A DNA stretch of 64,000 bases from Burkholderia sp. Bp9142 (GTDB taxonomy: Bacteria; Pseudomonadota; Gammaproteobacteria; Burkholderiales; Burkholderiaceae). Positions 9,084 to 17,140 of the stretch are shown here, piece after piece; positions within the stretch are counted from its first letter, which is position 1, and every line of letters begins with the position of its first letter. The translations under genes were made by a program, and so were the position numbers. The DNA lies in assembly GCF_003853415.1 (NCBI RefSeq), contig NZ_QTPP01000013.1:1-64000 (forward strand), given 5' to 3'. Under the pieces are notes generated by a model. That model worked only from the letters and a program-made list of their open reading frames with translations. It searched no databases and was not told the origin of the DNA.

Positions 9084-9554
9084 TCACAACATGCCGGCGC
9101 ACGCGCCCGGCCCCTCCCGTACGACCAGCACCGGCCGGTTCGCGATGCGCACCAGCGATTCGGCGACGCTGCCGAGCAACGCACGGCGCACGCCGCGGCG
9201 GCCATGCGTGCCCATCACGATCAGGTCCGCATCGCATTCGGCGGCGGCGCGCGCCAGCACGTCCGAAACGTCCTCTCCGCCTGCGTCGATCGTTTGCGCG
9301 ATGCCGCGCACCCCGGACAGCCGAAACGCGGTTTCCGCGTCGGAGACCGCGATCGCGGCCTGGTCCGCGTCCAGTCCGGCCCGGTCGCGCTGGTCGATGT
9401 AGCCGCTGTCGACGTCGACCGGCCGGGGCGCATCCGATACCACGCACACGGCGATGATCAGGCTGCCCGAATCGCGGGCGAGCGAAATCGCCTCGTCGAG
9501 CGCGAGCCGCGCGCTGCGGCTGCCGTCGAGTGCCGCGAAGATCCTTTGGTACAT
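9084..9554 (-). CDS. Universal stress protein, single-domain
   Basis: This 156-aa UspA-family protein starts MYQRIFAALDGSRSARLAL and has the nucleotide-binding motif GTHGRRGVRRALLGSVAES. It is a monocistronic leftward gene. An RBS-like GGGAGG precedes the ATG, and an FNR box lies 72 bp upstream at 9626. It is one of five usp genes in the window. Confidence 0.93.
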   Translation of the reverse strand: MYQRIFAALDGSRSARLALDEAISLARDSGSLIIAVCVVSDAPRPVDVDSGYIDQRDRAGLDADQAAIAVSDAETAFRLSGVRGIAQTIDAGGEDVSDVLARAAAECDADLIVMGTHGRRGVRRALLGSVAESLVRIANRPVLVVREGPGACAGML

Positions 9555-9625
9555 GATGCCTCCCTGCCGTCGTCCGGGTTCGATCGGTTCCTCAAGCCAG
9601 TCTGATCCCGACGGACGCCTTGCCG

Positions 9626-9639
9626 TTGACGCGGGTCAA
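9626..9639. promoter_or_regulatory. FNR-type box
   Basis: TTGACGCGGGTCAA is a full palindrome of TTGAC/GTCAA half-sites with an N4 spacer. It lies upstream of the leftward usp (start 9554) and 153 bp before the rightward sensor kinase, so it could serve either or both. Confidence 0.75.
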
Positions 9640-9791
9640 GCCCGCACGGCGCCGACCGTATGCATCGGCACCGATTGGCGAACGTTGCTGGAACGCGCAC
9701 AATTTCGGGTGACATCGCGGTTCCGGCCCGCGGCGCTTTACGTGCGTCGCGCCCGGCCCGCCGCCGGCGAAATCCGTCAGGATGAACGGCA

Positions 9792-11786
9792 ATGACAGTG
9801 AATGCGCCCTCCTTCAAGGGCGGGCCGGCTCCGCACCGGATTCGGCCCGCCCGATACGCAGCCATGGCCGCGCTGCTGACGCTGGCGCTTGGCCTGACTG
9901 CCACGTTTGCGGCTTCCCGGTCACTGCAGATCGCGGCCCGACAAGCCGACCAGGCAAGGTTCGAGCAAGCCGCGACACGCGCGACGGCCGAGCTCCGGCG
10001 CAGCCTCCTCGGCGCCACGGCCGTATTGCGCGGCGCGCGCGGCTTCGCGTCGACACTGGCAGCGCCGCAATCCGGGGCCGCGTGGCGCGGTTATCTCGCC
10101 AGTCTCGATCTGGACGGATTGCAATCCCCCGTCCGCACGCTCGGAAGAATCGAACCGAGCGCCGCCGCGGACGATCAGCCGACCCGGCTGGCACTGCAGC
10201 GGGCGGCGGAAACCGGCGAGGTCGCGATGGCCGCGAACGCGATCCAGGACAGCACCGGTGCGACGAAATCCCGGACGGAACTGACCCTGTACTTGCCGAT
10301 TTATGCGGGTGCTGAAGACGGGGCGCTGTCCGGGCCACGGCACGCGCGCGCGACCGGATACGTCTACGCGTCGCTGAATCCGGATCGTCTCGTCGATTCG
10401 GCCGTGCTCGACCGGCTGCACATGGACATCATGGCCGACAATCCGGCGGCGCCCGTCTATTCAGGCGGCTTCGACGGCGGCGACGCCAGCGCGCGCCGCG
10501 ATACGTTCACGCGAACCGATGCGCTGAGCTTCGGCGGCACGCCGCTCTCGCTGCGCTACAGCGCACCGCGCGCGGCCATGTCCGGCGCCGCGATGGCCGT
10601 GCTGCTGGCCGGCCTCGCACTGTCGCTGACGCTGGCCGCGCGCGTGCGGCAGGTCGCCGCGAAACGCGCGCCTCCCGCCGGGGCCGCCGTCGACAGCCCG
10701 CCCATCGATGACCGGATGATGGCCATCATCCGGTCATCGATGGAGGCCATCATCACCGTCGACGAAAGCCAGACGATCGTGATCTTCAACCCGGCGGCCG
10801 AGCGCGTGTTCGGCGTCTCCGCGACGGAGGCGATCGGTGCGCCGCTGTCCCGCTTCATCCCCGAGCGCTTCCGCGCCGCGCATGCGCGGCACGTCGAGCA
10901 ATTCGGCGTGACCGGCGTGTCGGAGCGCCAGATGGGGCGGCAACCCGTGTTGTCCGGCTTGCGCGGCGACGGCACGGAGTTTCCGATCGAGGCGTCGATC
11001 TCGCAGATCCGCGACGGCACCGGCAAGCTGTACACGGTCATGCTGCGCGACGTCACCGAGCGGGTGCGGGCGGAAAACGCCCTCAAGCAGTCGCGCGAGG
11101 AACTGCGCGAGCTGTCCGCCAACCTGCAGAACGTGCGGGAGGAAGAGAAAACGCGGATTGCGCGCGAATTGCACGATGACCTCGGTCAGCAGCTCACCGC
11201 GCTCAAGATGGACCTCTCCGCCGTCGAACGGGGGCTCGCCGGTGTCGTCGCCCCCGACGCCGGCGTGCGCGAGCAGTTGGGCGGCATGCATCGCCTGATC
11301 GATTCGACCGTTGCGTCGGTCCGGCGCATCGCGGCCGATCTGCGGCCGGTGATGCTCGACGACCTTGGGCTCGTCCCGGCGATCGAATGGCTTGCAAACG
11401 ATTTCACGCGTCGCTACAAGATCACGGTCGACCGCGACATCGCGCCCGTCGGTACCGCGTTCACCGGTGCCGGCGCAACCACGCTGTTCCGCATCGTGCA
11501 GGAGGCGCTGAACAACGTCGCGCGGCACTCGGACGCGACGAACGTGAAGCTGGCATTGAAAGTGGAAGACGGTTGTTGCATGCTGCGCATCGCGGACAAC
11601 GGTCACGGCGCGCCGGAGGACGCCGGCAACGTGCGGGATCGCCCGTCGTTCGGCCTGATCGGCATCCGCGAGCGCGTGCACATGCTCGAGGGGACGGTGA
11701 CGATCGACAACCGGCCGGGAGCAGGATTCACGATCACCGTGGCGCTGCCGCTGCACGCCATCCAGCCAGGAGATGCGCTGTCATGA
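9792..11786 (+). CDS. PAS sensor histidine kinase, FixL/NarX-like
   Basis: This 664-aa membrane sensor has a first TM segment near residues 24-42, a periplasmic CHASE-like domain to about 255, and a second TM segment near 257-280. A PAS domain follows (about 310-425), then a HisKA_3 dimerisation helix with phospho-acceptor His461 in ARELHDDLGQQL and a C-terminal ATPase domain. In the PAS domain, His364 in RAAHARH aligns by eye with the haem-ligand His of Bradyrhizobium FixL, and a GR pair follows 18-19 residues on. That suggests, but does not prove, haem-based oxygen sensing, because many non-haem PAS domains share this pattern. The gene overlaps its response-regulator partner by ATGA. Confidence 0.92.
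   Translation: MTVNAPSFKGGPAPHRIRPARYAAMAALLTLALGLTATFAASRSLQIAARQADQARFEQAATRATAELRRSLLGATAVLRGARGFASTLAAPQSGAAWRGYLASLDLDGLQSPVRTLGRIEPSAAADDQPTRLALQRAAETGEVAMAANAIQDSTGATKSRTELTLYLPIYAGAEDGALSGPRHARATGYVYASLNPDRLVDSAVLDRLHMDIMADNPAAPVYSGGFDGGDASARRDTFTRTDALSFGGTPLSLRYSAPRAAMSGAAMAVLLAGLALSLTLAARVRQVAAKRAPPAGAAVDSPPIDDRMMAIIRSSMEAIITVDESQTIVIFNPAAERVFGVSATEAIGAPLSRFIPERFRAAHARHVEQFGVTGVSERQMGRQPVLSGLRGDGTEFPIEASISQIRDGTGKLYTVMLRDVTERVRAENALKQSREELRELSANLQNVREEEKTRIARELHDDLGQQLTALKMDLSAVERGLAGVVAPDAGVREQLGGMHRLIDSTVASVRRIAADLRPVMLDDLGLVPAIEWLANDFTRRYKITVDRDIAPVGTAFTGAGATTLFRIVQEALNNVARHSDATNVKLALKVEDGCCMLRIADNGHGAPEDAGNVRDRPSFGLIGIRERVHMLEGTVTIDNRPGAGFTITVALPLHAIQPGDALS
10702..10743. repeat. 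Perfect 42-bp palindrome inside the sensor kinase gene
   Basis: Two 21-bp arms meet with no spacer: the left arm starts CCATCGATGACCGG and the right arm is its exact reverse complement. It encodes residues ~304-317 (IDDRMMAIIRSSM), between the second TM segment and the PAS core. Because it is palindromic, both strands encode the same peptide. Symmetry ends at both flanks (C versus A). Confidence 0.95.
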
Positions 11787-12430
11787 TCAGGGTACTCATC
11801 GCCGACGACCATGCACTCGTCAGGGACGGCCTGCGGCACATCCTGCGGAACGCCAGCGGTTTCGACGTCGTCGGCGAAGCGCAGGACAGTGCTTCGACGA
11901 TCGCGCTCATGCGCGGCACGGACGCCAACGTGCTGGTGCTCGACCTGTCGATGCCCGGCCGCAACGGTGTCGAACTCATCAAGCAGATCAAGGACGAGAA
12001 GCCCGCGTTGCATATCCTCGTGCTGACGATGCATGCCGAGCAGCAATATGCGGTGCGCGCGTTCCGCGCGGGGGCCTCGGGCTACATGACCAAGGAAAGC
12101 GCCAGCGCGGAACTGGTCGCCGCGCTGACCAAGATCGCCGGCGGCGGCGTCTACGTGAGCCTGGCGATGGCCGAGCAATTCGCGCAGAGCCTGAACGAGC
12201 CGACCGATCTCCTGCCGCACCAGCGCCTGTCCGACCGCGAGTTCGACGTCTTCCGGCGCGTCACCACCGGCGAGTCGATTGCCGAGATCGCGCAGGCGCT
12301 CTGCGTCAGCGTCAAGACCGTCAGCACGTACAAGACGCGGATCCTCGAAAAGATGCAGATGCCGAACGACACGGCACTCGTGCGCTACGCGATGCGTCAC
12401 AAGCTGTTCGACGACCCGGACGAACTCTGA
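11783..12430 (+). CDS. NarL/FixJ-family response regulator
   Basis: This 215-aa regulator has a receiver domain with acidic Asp8/Asp9, phospho-acceptor Asp54 (VLVLDLSMPG) and Lys in YMTKES. A LuxR-type helix-turn-helix follows (LSDREFDVFRRVTTGESIAEIAQALCVSVKTVSTYKTRI, cut short by domain end). It overlaps the kinase by ATGA, so the pair forms one two-component system. It is a good candidate to bind the GTAGGA/TCCTAC element 140 bp downstream, in front of fnr. The order kinase-regulator-FNR recalls rhizobial fixL-fixJ-fixK. Confidence 0.94.
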   Translation: MIRVLIADDHALVRDGLRHILRNASGFDVVGEAQDSASTIALMRGTDANVLVLDLSMPGRNGVELIKQIKDEKPALHILVLTMHAEQQYAVRAFRAGASGYMTKESASAELVAALTKIAGGGVYVSLAMAEQFAQSLNEPTDLLPHQRLSDREFDVFRRVTTGESIAEIAQALCVSVKTVSTYKTRILEKMQMPNDTALVRYAMRHKLFDDPDEL

Positions 12431-12568
12431 CGGCGGCATCGGGCAGGGTCGAGTGCCCGCCCCCGCCCGGATTTCCCGAACGCAGCGGCGACGACGGCCA
12501 GGCCGGCGCGGCGACGACCCGCCCGTCCTCCGTGTCCGGCGCACGCCCGCGACAAGTTGCCGCACCCG

Positions 12569-12655
12569 TGTAGGAAATCACCTACAAGACTTCCCTCTCT
12601 CCTACCGCAACTTCAATTCCGGCTGATTTTCTTGACGCCGCGCAACATCCATACT
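12569..12655 (+). promoter_or_regulatory. Promoter element of fnr with paired GTAGGA/TCCTAC sites
   Basis: GTAGGA starts at 12570 and TCCTAC at 12600, a 30-bp offset. The first site is also half of a perfect palindrome, TGTAGG-N6-CCTACA (12569-12586). GGCTGATT (12621-12628) and CATACT (12650-12655, likely -10) follow. The same blocks with identical spacing occur at 16595-16680. The rest of 12431-12851 holds no gene; the fnr leader would be about 190 nt. Confidence 0.7.
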
Positions 12656-12851
12656 GCACATCGAGAAAGACAAGCAAGCGTGCCTCCCGGAGCAAGGGCA
12701 GCATCGCCGTCGAGACTGGCGTATCGGTCTCCCGGCTCGCCCGGCGTGGCTTTTCCATCAGGAAGGCGGCAGAGACCAAGGCCGCCGGTACAACGGCCAG
12801 CGCGACCCTGCCCGACGGCGAGCCGACGCTGCCCCTCAACTGGAGCCGATC

Positions 12852-13625
12852 ATGCAGAGCAGTGCCAACGTCTCGACGAACCTGCCGTTACGCCAGTTCA
12901 TCCCGCTGCATCCCGTCGAACCGGCGGATCAGCCGAAGCGCTCCACCTCCCGCTGTTCGACGTGCGCATTGCGTACCGTCTGCATGCCATCCGACCTTTC
13001 GCCCGACGATTTCGCACGCGTCGACGCGATGATCTGCACGACGCGCCACGTCAAGCGCGGCGAAGCGCTGTTTCGCGCGGGCGACGCATTCAACAGCATC
13101 TATGCCGTGCGAACCGGGTCGTTCAAGACCATCGTGATGCATCGCGACGGCGACGAGCAGATCACCGGCTTCCAGATCGTCGGCGAATCGCTCGGGCTCG
13201 ACGGCGTGCACACCGGGCGCCACAACGGCGACGCGATCGCGCTCGAGGACAGCACGGTCTGCATCATCCCGTTCGGCCAGCTCGAGCAGCTGTGCCGCGA
13301 AGTGCGGCCGATGCAGCATCACGTGTACCAGATGATGGGCGGCGAGATCGTGCGCGAATCCTCCCAGATGCTGCTGCTCGGCACGATGACCGCCGAGCAG
13401 CGCGTGGCCGCGTTCCTGCTGAATCTTTCCGCACGCTTCAAGGCGCGCGGCTACTCGGCCGCCGAATTCGTGCTGCGGATGACGCGCGACGAGATCGGCG
13501 AATATCTCGGGATGAAGCTCGAAACGGTCAGCCGCATGCTGTCGAAGTTCCAGCACAAGGGGCTCGTCGCGGCGCAGGGCAAGCAGATCCGGATCGTCGA
13601 TTCGGAAGGCCTCCGGCAGATCTGA
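12852..13625 (+). CDS. fnr: FNR-type oxygen-sensing transcription factor
   Basis: This 257-aa Crp/Fnr regulator has an N-terminal cluster CSTCALRTVC (Cys35, Cys38, Cys44) with the C-x2-C-x5-C spacing of E. coli FNR. The fourth ligand, Cys137, lies in STVCIIPF as in FNR. It should therefore carry an oxygen-labile 4Fe-4S cluster. The helix-turn-helix has MTRDEIGEYLGMKLETVSR; the E-x2-SR residues specify TTGAT half-sites. Twelve such boxes lie in the surrounding 23 kb. The start follows GGAGCCGATC. Transcription probably starts at the GTAGGA-type promoter near 12660, under the adjacent two-component system. Confidence 0.95.
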   Translation: MQSSANVSTNLPLRQFIPLHPVEPADQPKRSTSRCSTCALRTVCMPSDLSPDDFARVDAMICTTRHVKRGEALFRAGDAFNSIYAVRTGSFKTIVMHRDGDEQITGFQIVGESLGLDGVHTGRHNGDAIALEDSTVCIIPFGQLEQLCREVRPMQHHVYQMMGGEIVRESSQMLLLGTMTAEQRVAAFLLNLSARFKARGYSAAEFVLRMTRDEIGEYLGMKLETVSRMLSKFQHKGLVAAQGKQIRIVDSEGLRQI

Positions 13626-13650
13626 GCGCACCGCGGGAACGTCGGGCGGA

Positions 13651-14640
13651 TCAGCCGCGCATGCCCAGCACGGCGGCGCCCGACACGCGCCCGCCGCGCA
13701 AGTCGTCGAGTGCGCGGTTCGCATCGGCCAGCGCGTAGCGCACGGCCTCGACCCGCAGCGGCATCGCATCGGCGATTCGCATGAACTCGACCGCATCCGC
13801 CCGCGTCAGGTTCGCCACCGACGCGATGCGGCGCTCGCCCCACAGCCACGCGTACGGAAAGCCCGGGATGTCGCTCATGTGAATGCCGCCGCATACCACG
13901 ATCCCGCCTTTGTCGAGCGCGCGCAGCGCGGCCGGCACCAGCGCACCGAGCGGCGCGAAAATCAGCGCGGCATCGAGCGGCTCCGGCGGCGCCTCGTCGC
14001 TGCCGCCGGCCCATGCCGCGCCCAGTGACAGCGCGAGCTGCCGGGCCACGATGTCGCCCGGCTTCGTCAACGCAAACACCTTGCGTCCTTCGACCTGCGC
14101 GACCTGCGCGACGAGATGGGCTGCCGCGCCGAAGCCGTAGATGCCGATCCGGCGAGCGTCGCCCGCCATGCGCAAGGTTCGATAGCCGATCAGCCCGGCG
14201 CACAGCAGCGGCGCGGCTTCCAGATCGGAATAACGCCGCGGCAGGTGCACGCAATACCGATGATCGGCGACGGCGCATTCGGCATAGCCGCCGTCGATCG
14301 TATAGCCGGTGAATCCCGGGCTGTCGCACAGGTTTTCGCGGCCGGACCGGCAATACGCGCAATGCCCGCAGGTCGAGCCGAGCCAGGGGACGCCCACCCG
14401 GTCGCCGACGGCAAAGCCCGTCACGCCTGCGCCCAGTCGGCGCACCGTGCCGACGATTTCGTGCCCCGGAATCAGCGGGAGCTTCGGGTGCGCGAGCTCG
14501 CCGTCGACCACGTGGAGATCGGTCCGGCATACGCCGCACGCGTGCACGTCGATCAGCAGCTGGCCCGCCGCGGGCGATGGGTCCGGCACGTGCGCTTCGC
14601 GCAAATGCGGTGTCGTGCCGTCAAACATCATCGCAAGCAT
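13651..14640 (-). CDS. Zinc-type alcohol dehydrogenase
   Basis: This 329-aa MDR protein has CGVCRTDLH, GHEIVGTV, the structural cysteines CGHCAYCRSGRENLC and a Rossmann motif YGFGAAAHL. It resembles the AdhA-like alcohol dehydrogenases and is only distantly related to the other ADH in the window. The ATG follows GGGGAGGCGAGC; an earlier start 72 bp upstream lacks a good RBS. It converges on fnr with a 25-bp gap. The FNR box at 14730 lies 90 bp upstream and could drive it divergently. Ethanol or acetaldehyde turnover is a reasonable guess. Confidence 0.9.
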   Translation of the reverse strand: MLAMMFDGTTPHLREAHVPDPSPAAGQLLIDVHACGVCRTDLHVVDGELAHPKLPLIPGHEIVGTVRRLGAGVTGFAVGDRVGVPWLGSTCGHCAYCRSGRENLCDSPGFTGYTIDGGYAECAVADHRYCVHLPRRYSDLEAAPLLCAGLIGYRTLRMAGDARRIGIYGFGAAAHLVAQVAQVEGRKVFALTKPGDIVARQLALSLGAAWAGGSDEAPPEPLDAALIFAPLGALVPAALRALDKGGIVVCGGIHMSDIPGFPYAWLWGERRIASVANLTRADAVEFMRIADAMPLRVEAVRYALADANRALDDLRGGRVSGAAVLGMRG

Positions 14641-14729
14641 GCTCGCCTCCCCGCGCGATCGCTCTCGCGCGCTTCGCTTTCCAAGGCTAGTCGCCGCGCA
14701 TCGCGCGCGCACCGCCCGGTGACGGGCGC

Positions 14730-14743
14730 TTGATGTGGGTCAA
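14730..14743. promoter_or_regulatory. FNR-type box, divergent ADH / nitroreductase
   Basis: TTGATGTGGGTCAA matches the consensus closely. CACGAT at 14765-14770 is a fitting -10 for the rightward nitroreductase, putting the box near -41.5. The leftward ADH start is 90 bp away. Confidence 0.8.
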
Positions 14744-14816
14744 CGGCCGCCGGACGGTTGCTGACACGATGAAGTGGCGTGACGCCGCCCGAGGCGGCGA
14801 CCCTGGAGATAATCGA

Positions 14817-15824
14817 ATGATATCCATTCCCCCCCTTGCCGCAAGCGCCCATCCCGAAGCGCAACTGAAATCGCTGCTGGGCTACGCGGTGCTGGCTCCG
14901 TCCAGCCACAATTCCCAGCCGTGGCGCTTCCTGGTCAACGGCACCACGATCTCGGTCTGCGCGGACCGCGTTCGCGCGTTGCCCGTGGTCGATCCGTTCG
15001 ATCGCGAGCTGATCATCAGCTGCGGGGCGGCGTTGCTCAATCTGCGTGTCGCGCTCAATCACGCCGGGCTCGCCCACACGATCCGCACGTTTCCTTCCGA
15101 AGTCGACCCCGATCTCCTGGCGCTCGTCCGGGTCTGCGACGACGGCTATTCCGACGCGTCCCTCGGCGCGCTGTTCGATGCGATTCCGGACCGCGTCACG
15201 ACACGCGCGCCGTTCGAATCGAGCCCTGTGCCGGAAGCAATCCAGCACGAGCTGATCGCGGCCGGCGTCGCGGAAGGTGCCGACGTCGCGTGCGTCGACT
15301 CGATCGCACACCGCGCGCGCGTCGCGGAGCTCGTTGGGGAGGCCGACCGCCAGCAGTTCGCGGACCCGCGCTTCCGGCGCGAGCTGGCGAGCTGGATCGA
15401 TCCGCGCCGGCACGTCGATGGCATGCCCGCATTCGCGGCCGGCATGCCGGCGTTGCTGGATTTCGCGGCACCGGTGGTGACGACGGCGGTACGGACCTTC
15501 GATCTCGGCAACGGGCTCGCCGCGCTGCATCACCAGCTCGTCGGCGCATCGCCGTTGATCGTGTGCATCGCGACCGTGCGCGACGATCGCGAAGCGTGGC
15601 TCGCCGCCGGCCAGGCGCTGGAGCGGGTCCTGCTCGTCGCGACGCGCGCCGGTTATACCGCGTCGTACCTGAACCAGCCGATCGAGACGGCCGGGCTGCG
15701 TGCCCACCTGTCCCACATGCTCGGGCTGCGCGGCGAGCCGCAATTGCTGCTGCGCGTCGGGCGCGGCCCGCACACGCGGCATTCGCCGCGTCGCCCGCTC
15801 GACGAAGTGATCTCCTTCTCCTGA
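14817..15824 (+). CDS. Nitroreductase-fold protein (Acg family)
   Basis: This 335-aa protein has the N-terminal motif LAPSSHNSQPWRF, an FMN-binding signature of nitroreductase-like proteins. The size and overall pattern match the Acg family known from Mycobacterium, where acg belongs to the hypoxia (DosR) regulon. These proteins bind FMN but may store it rather than catalyse. The ATG at 14817 follows CTGGAGATAATCGA; an earlier start overlaps the FNR box and is rejected. It lies 19 bp before a cytochrome c gene, likely in one operon. Confidence 0.85.
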   Translation: MISIPPLAASAHPEAQLKSLLGYAVLAPSSHNSQPWRFLVNGTTISVCADRVRALPVVDPFDRELIISCGAALLNLRVALNHAGLAHTIRTFPSEVDPDLLALVRVCDDGYSDASLGALFDAIPDRVTTRAPFESSPVPEAIQHELIAAGVAEGADVACVDSIAHRARVAELVGEADRQQFADPRFRRELASWIDPRRHVDGMPAFAAGMPALLDFAAPVVTTAVRTFDLGNGLAALHHQLVGASPLIVCIATVRDDREAWLAAGQALERVLLVATRAGYTASYLNQPIETAGLRAHLSHMLGLRGEPQLLLRVGRGPHTRHSPRRPLDEVISFS

Positions 15825-15843
15825 TCTCGACGAGGAAACGAAC

Positions 15844-16188
15844 ATGAGCATCCTGCGTTGCGCCGCCTCCTGCGCGATTGCCGCGATTGCCGCGACGGCC
15901 GGCATGGCCGCCGCGCAGACGGCCGTGCCCGAGCCGACCGAACTCGTCGACGCGCAGCACTGCATGTTCTGCCATACGCCCGACGTGACGTTCCTCGGGC
16001 CGTCGTTCCACGAGATTGCGCAACGGTACCGCGGCGATCCGAAGGCCGCCGCGGAACTGGAACGCAAGCTGCGCGTCGGCGGCCGCGTGCACTGGGGCGA
16101 CACGCCGATGCCGTCCGCGGTCGATCGCGGCGGGCCGCTGTCCCCCGACGACGCGCATCGGCTCGTGCAATGGGTGTTGAGCCAGTGA
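15844..16188 (+). CDS. Small class I cytochrome c
   Basis: This 114-aa exported protein has an N-terminal signal peptide (about 25 residues, ending AAAQ). One haem site CMFCH follows, and Met in DTPMPSAVD is a candidate axial ligand. It would be a periplasmic electron carrier. The gene follows the nitroreductase-like gene closely and shares its FNR-box promoter. Partner oxidase or reductase genes are not seen nearby. Confidence 0.9.
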   Translation: MSILRCAASCAIAAIAATAGMAAAQTAVPEPTELVDAQHCMFCHTPDVTFLGPSFHEIAQRYRGDPKAAAELERKLRVGGRVHWGDTPMPSAVDRGGPLSPDDAHRLVQWVLSQ

Positions 16189-16210
16189 CCGTCGCTCGGC
16201 CCTTTCATTC

Positions 16211-16609
16211 ATGTCGATCATCGTCAAACGCGTTCCCGCCGGCATGGCACAAGGCAGCGCGCGCGCCCGCACCGTATCCGACGCACCGGCAGCAAAGACG
16301 CGCAGCAAACGGCTGCGGACACGGCCGGATGCGATCGTCGCCAACGGCGGCAGCCGGCGCATCCCGCGTCGCGCACGGCGCGTCGCCACAAGCCCGAGCC
16401 GCCCCCTTGCCGACGAAGACGCGACGCTGCTGCAGCGCGCGGGCATGCGCGGCATCCGGCTGCAACTCGACTACTGGAAAGTCGAAGCGCGCCTGCAGAA
16501 TGAACGCATCGGCCATGCGGTCGTGATGCTGGTGTGCGCGGCGTCGGCAACGCGCGCCGGCACGCTGCGACGCTGCGCCGAAGCGGCGCTCCGTGTAGGA
16601 ATCCGCTGA
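16211..16609 (+). pseudogene. Truncated LOG/lysine-decarboxylase-like fragment
   Basis: This 132-codon frame ends in a segment (RGIRLQLDYWKVEARLQNERI) that resembles the region just before the nucleotide-binding core of LOG-family proteins (TIGR00730 type). The core PGGxGTxxE is absent. The first ~70 residues are basic and low in complexity. It looks like a remnant in which only the N-terminal part survives, cut off by the promoter element at 16595. It may still be expressed as a small protein. The assignment is by memory of the family pattern. Confidence 0.4.
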
Positions 16610-16680
16610 CGGTATCCGCACGATTCCTACCGCAGCTTCGGGCAAGGCTGATTGAATCGCCCCGTGACGACGACGATACT
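16595..16680 (+). promoter_or_regulatory. Second copy of the GTAGGA/TCCTAC promoter element
   Basis: GTAGGA (16595) and TCCTAC (16625) are 30 bp apart; here they extend to a perfect 9-bp inverted repeat GTAGGAATC/GATTCCTAC. CGCAGCTTC, GGCTGATT (16646) and GATACT (16675-16680, -10) follow at the same spacings as in front of fnr. TTGAAT 17 bp before GATACT is a fair -35. Confidence 0.7.
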
Positions 16681-16736
16681 GAGATCACCGAGAACGGTTG
16701 CACGACATACCGATCGCAGGCACGAGGAGAGACGTC

Positions 16737-16952
16737 ATGTCACACGCCGACTACCGAACCGACCCCGACAACCCGCCCGACGCCGCTGCACTCGACACAC
16801 TGGCACTCGTCGCTCTCGCGCGCGACGCCGGCATGCTCGTGATACTCGACGGACAGATCGGGCGCGAGCGGTACGAAAGCGTGACGGGATCGATCGCCAC
16901 GCTGGCCCGCTTCGCCCAGGCGCTGCAGTTGTCGGTGCTCAAGGCCGCATGA
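16737..16952 (+). CDS. Small protein of unknown function (71 aa)
   Basis: This 71-aa acidic, alanine-rich protein (MSHADYRTDPDNPPDAAALD) matches no family I recognise. Its ATG follows CGAGGAGAGACGTC, a good RBS, and it is the first gene behind the GTAGGA-type promoter at 16595-16680. It lacks a signal peptide or membrane segment. A longer frame starting with TTG at 16698 is less likely. A strong promoter and RBS argue that it is real. Confidence 0.65.
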   Translation: MSHADYRTDPDNPPDAAALDTLALVALARDAGMLVILDGQIGRERYESVTGSIATLARFAQALQLSVLKAA

Positions 16953-17140
16953 ACTGGATCGTGGCCATGTCGGGACCGGCGCCGCCATCCGGCGCGGCGG
17001 CATCGCCCCGACATTCGACGCCGCGGTCACGCGCGTACCGCCGTCCCGTCCGTCGGTCGATACCGGCTGCATCCAGATGAACGCGCGCCCGCGGGACCGA
17101 GCCCCGCTTTTCGCCCGGATTGCGCCCGGATGAAGCCGCG

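Noticed and set aside
12632-12645. TTGACGCCGCGCAA in the fnr promoter as a thirteenth FNR box
   Set aside because: The right half-site has two mismatches (CGCAA instead of GTCAA); it is too weak to call, though autoregulation is possible.
16949-17080. 43-codon ORF overlapping the end of the 71-aa gene (ATGA)
   Set aside because: Composition is Arg/Pro/Ser-rich, no RBS or family is seen, and the ATGA overlap alone is weak support.
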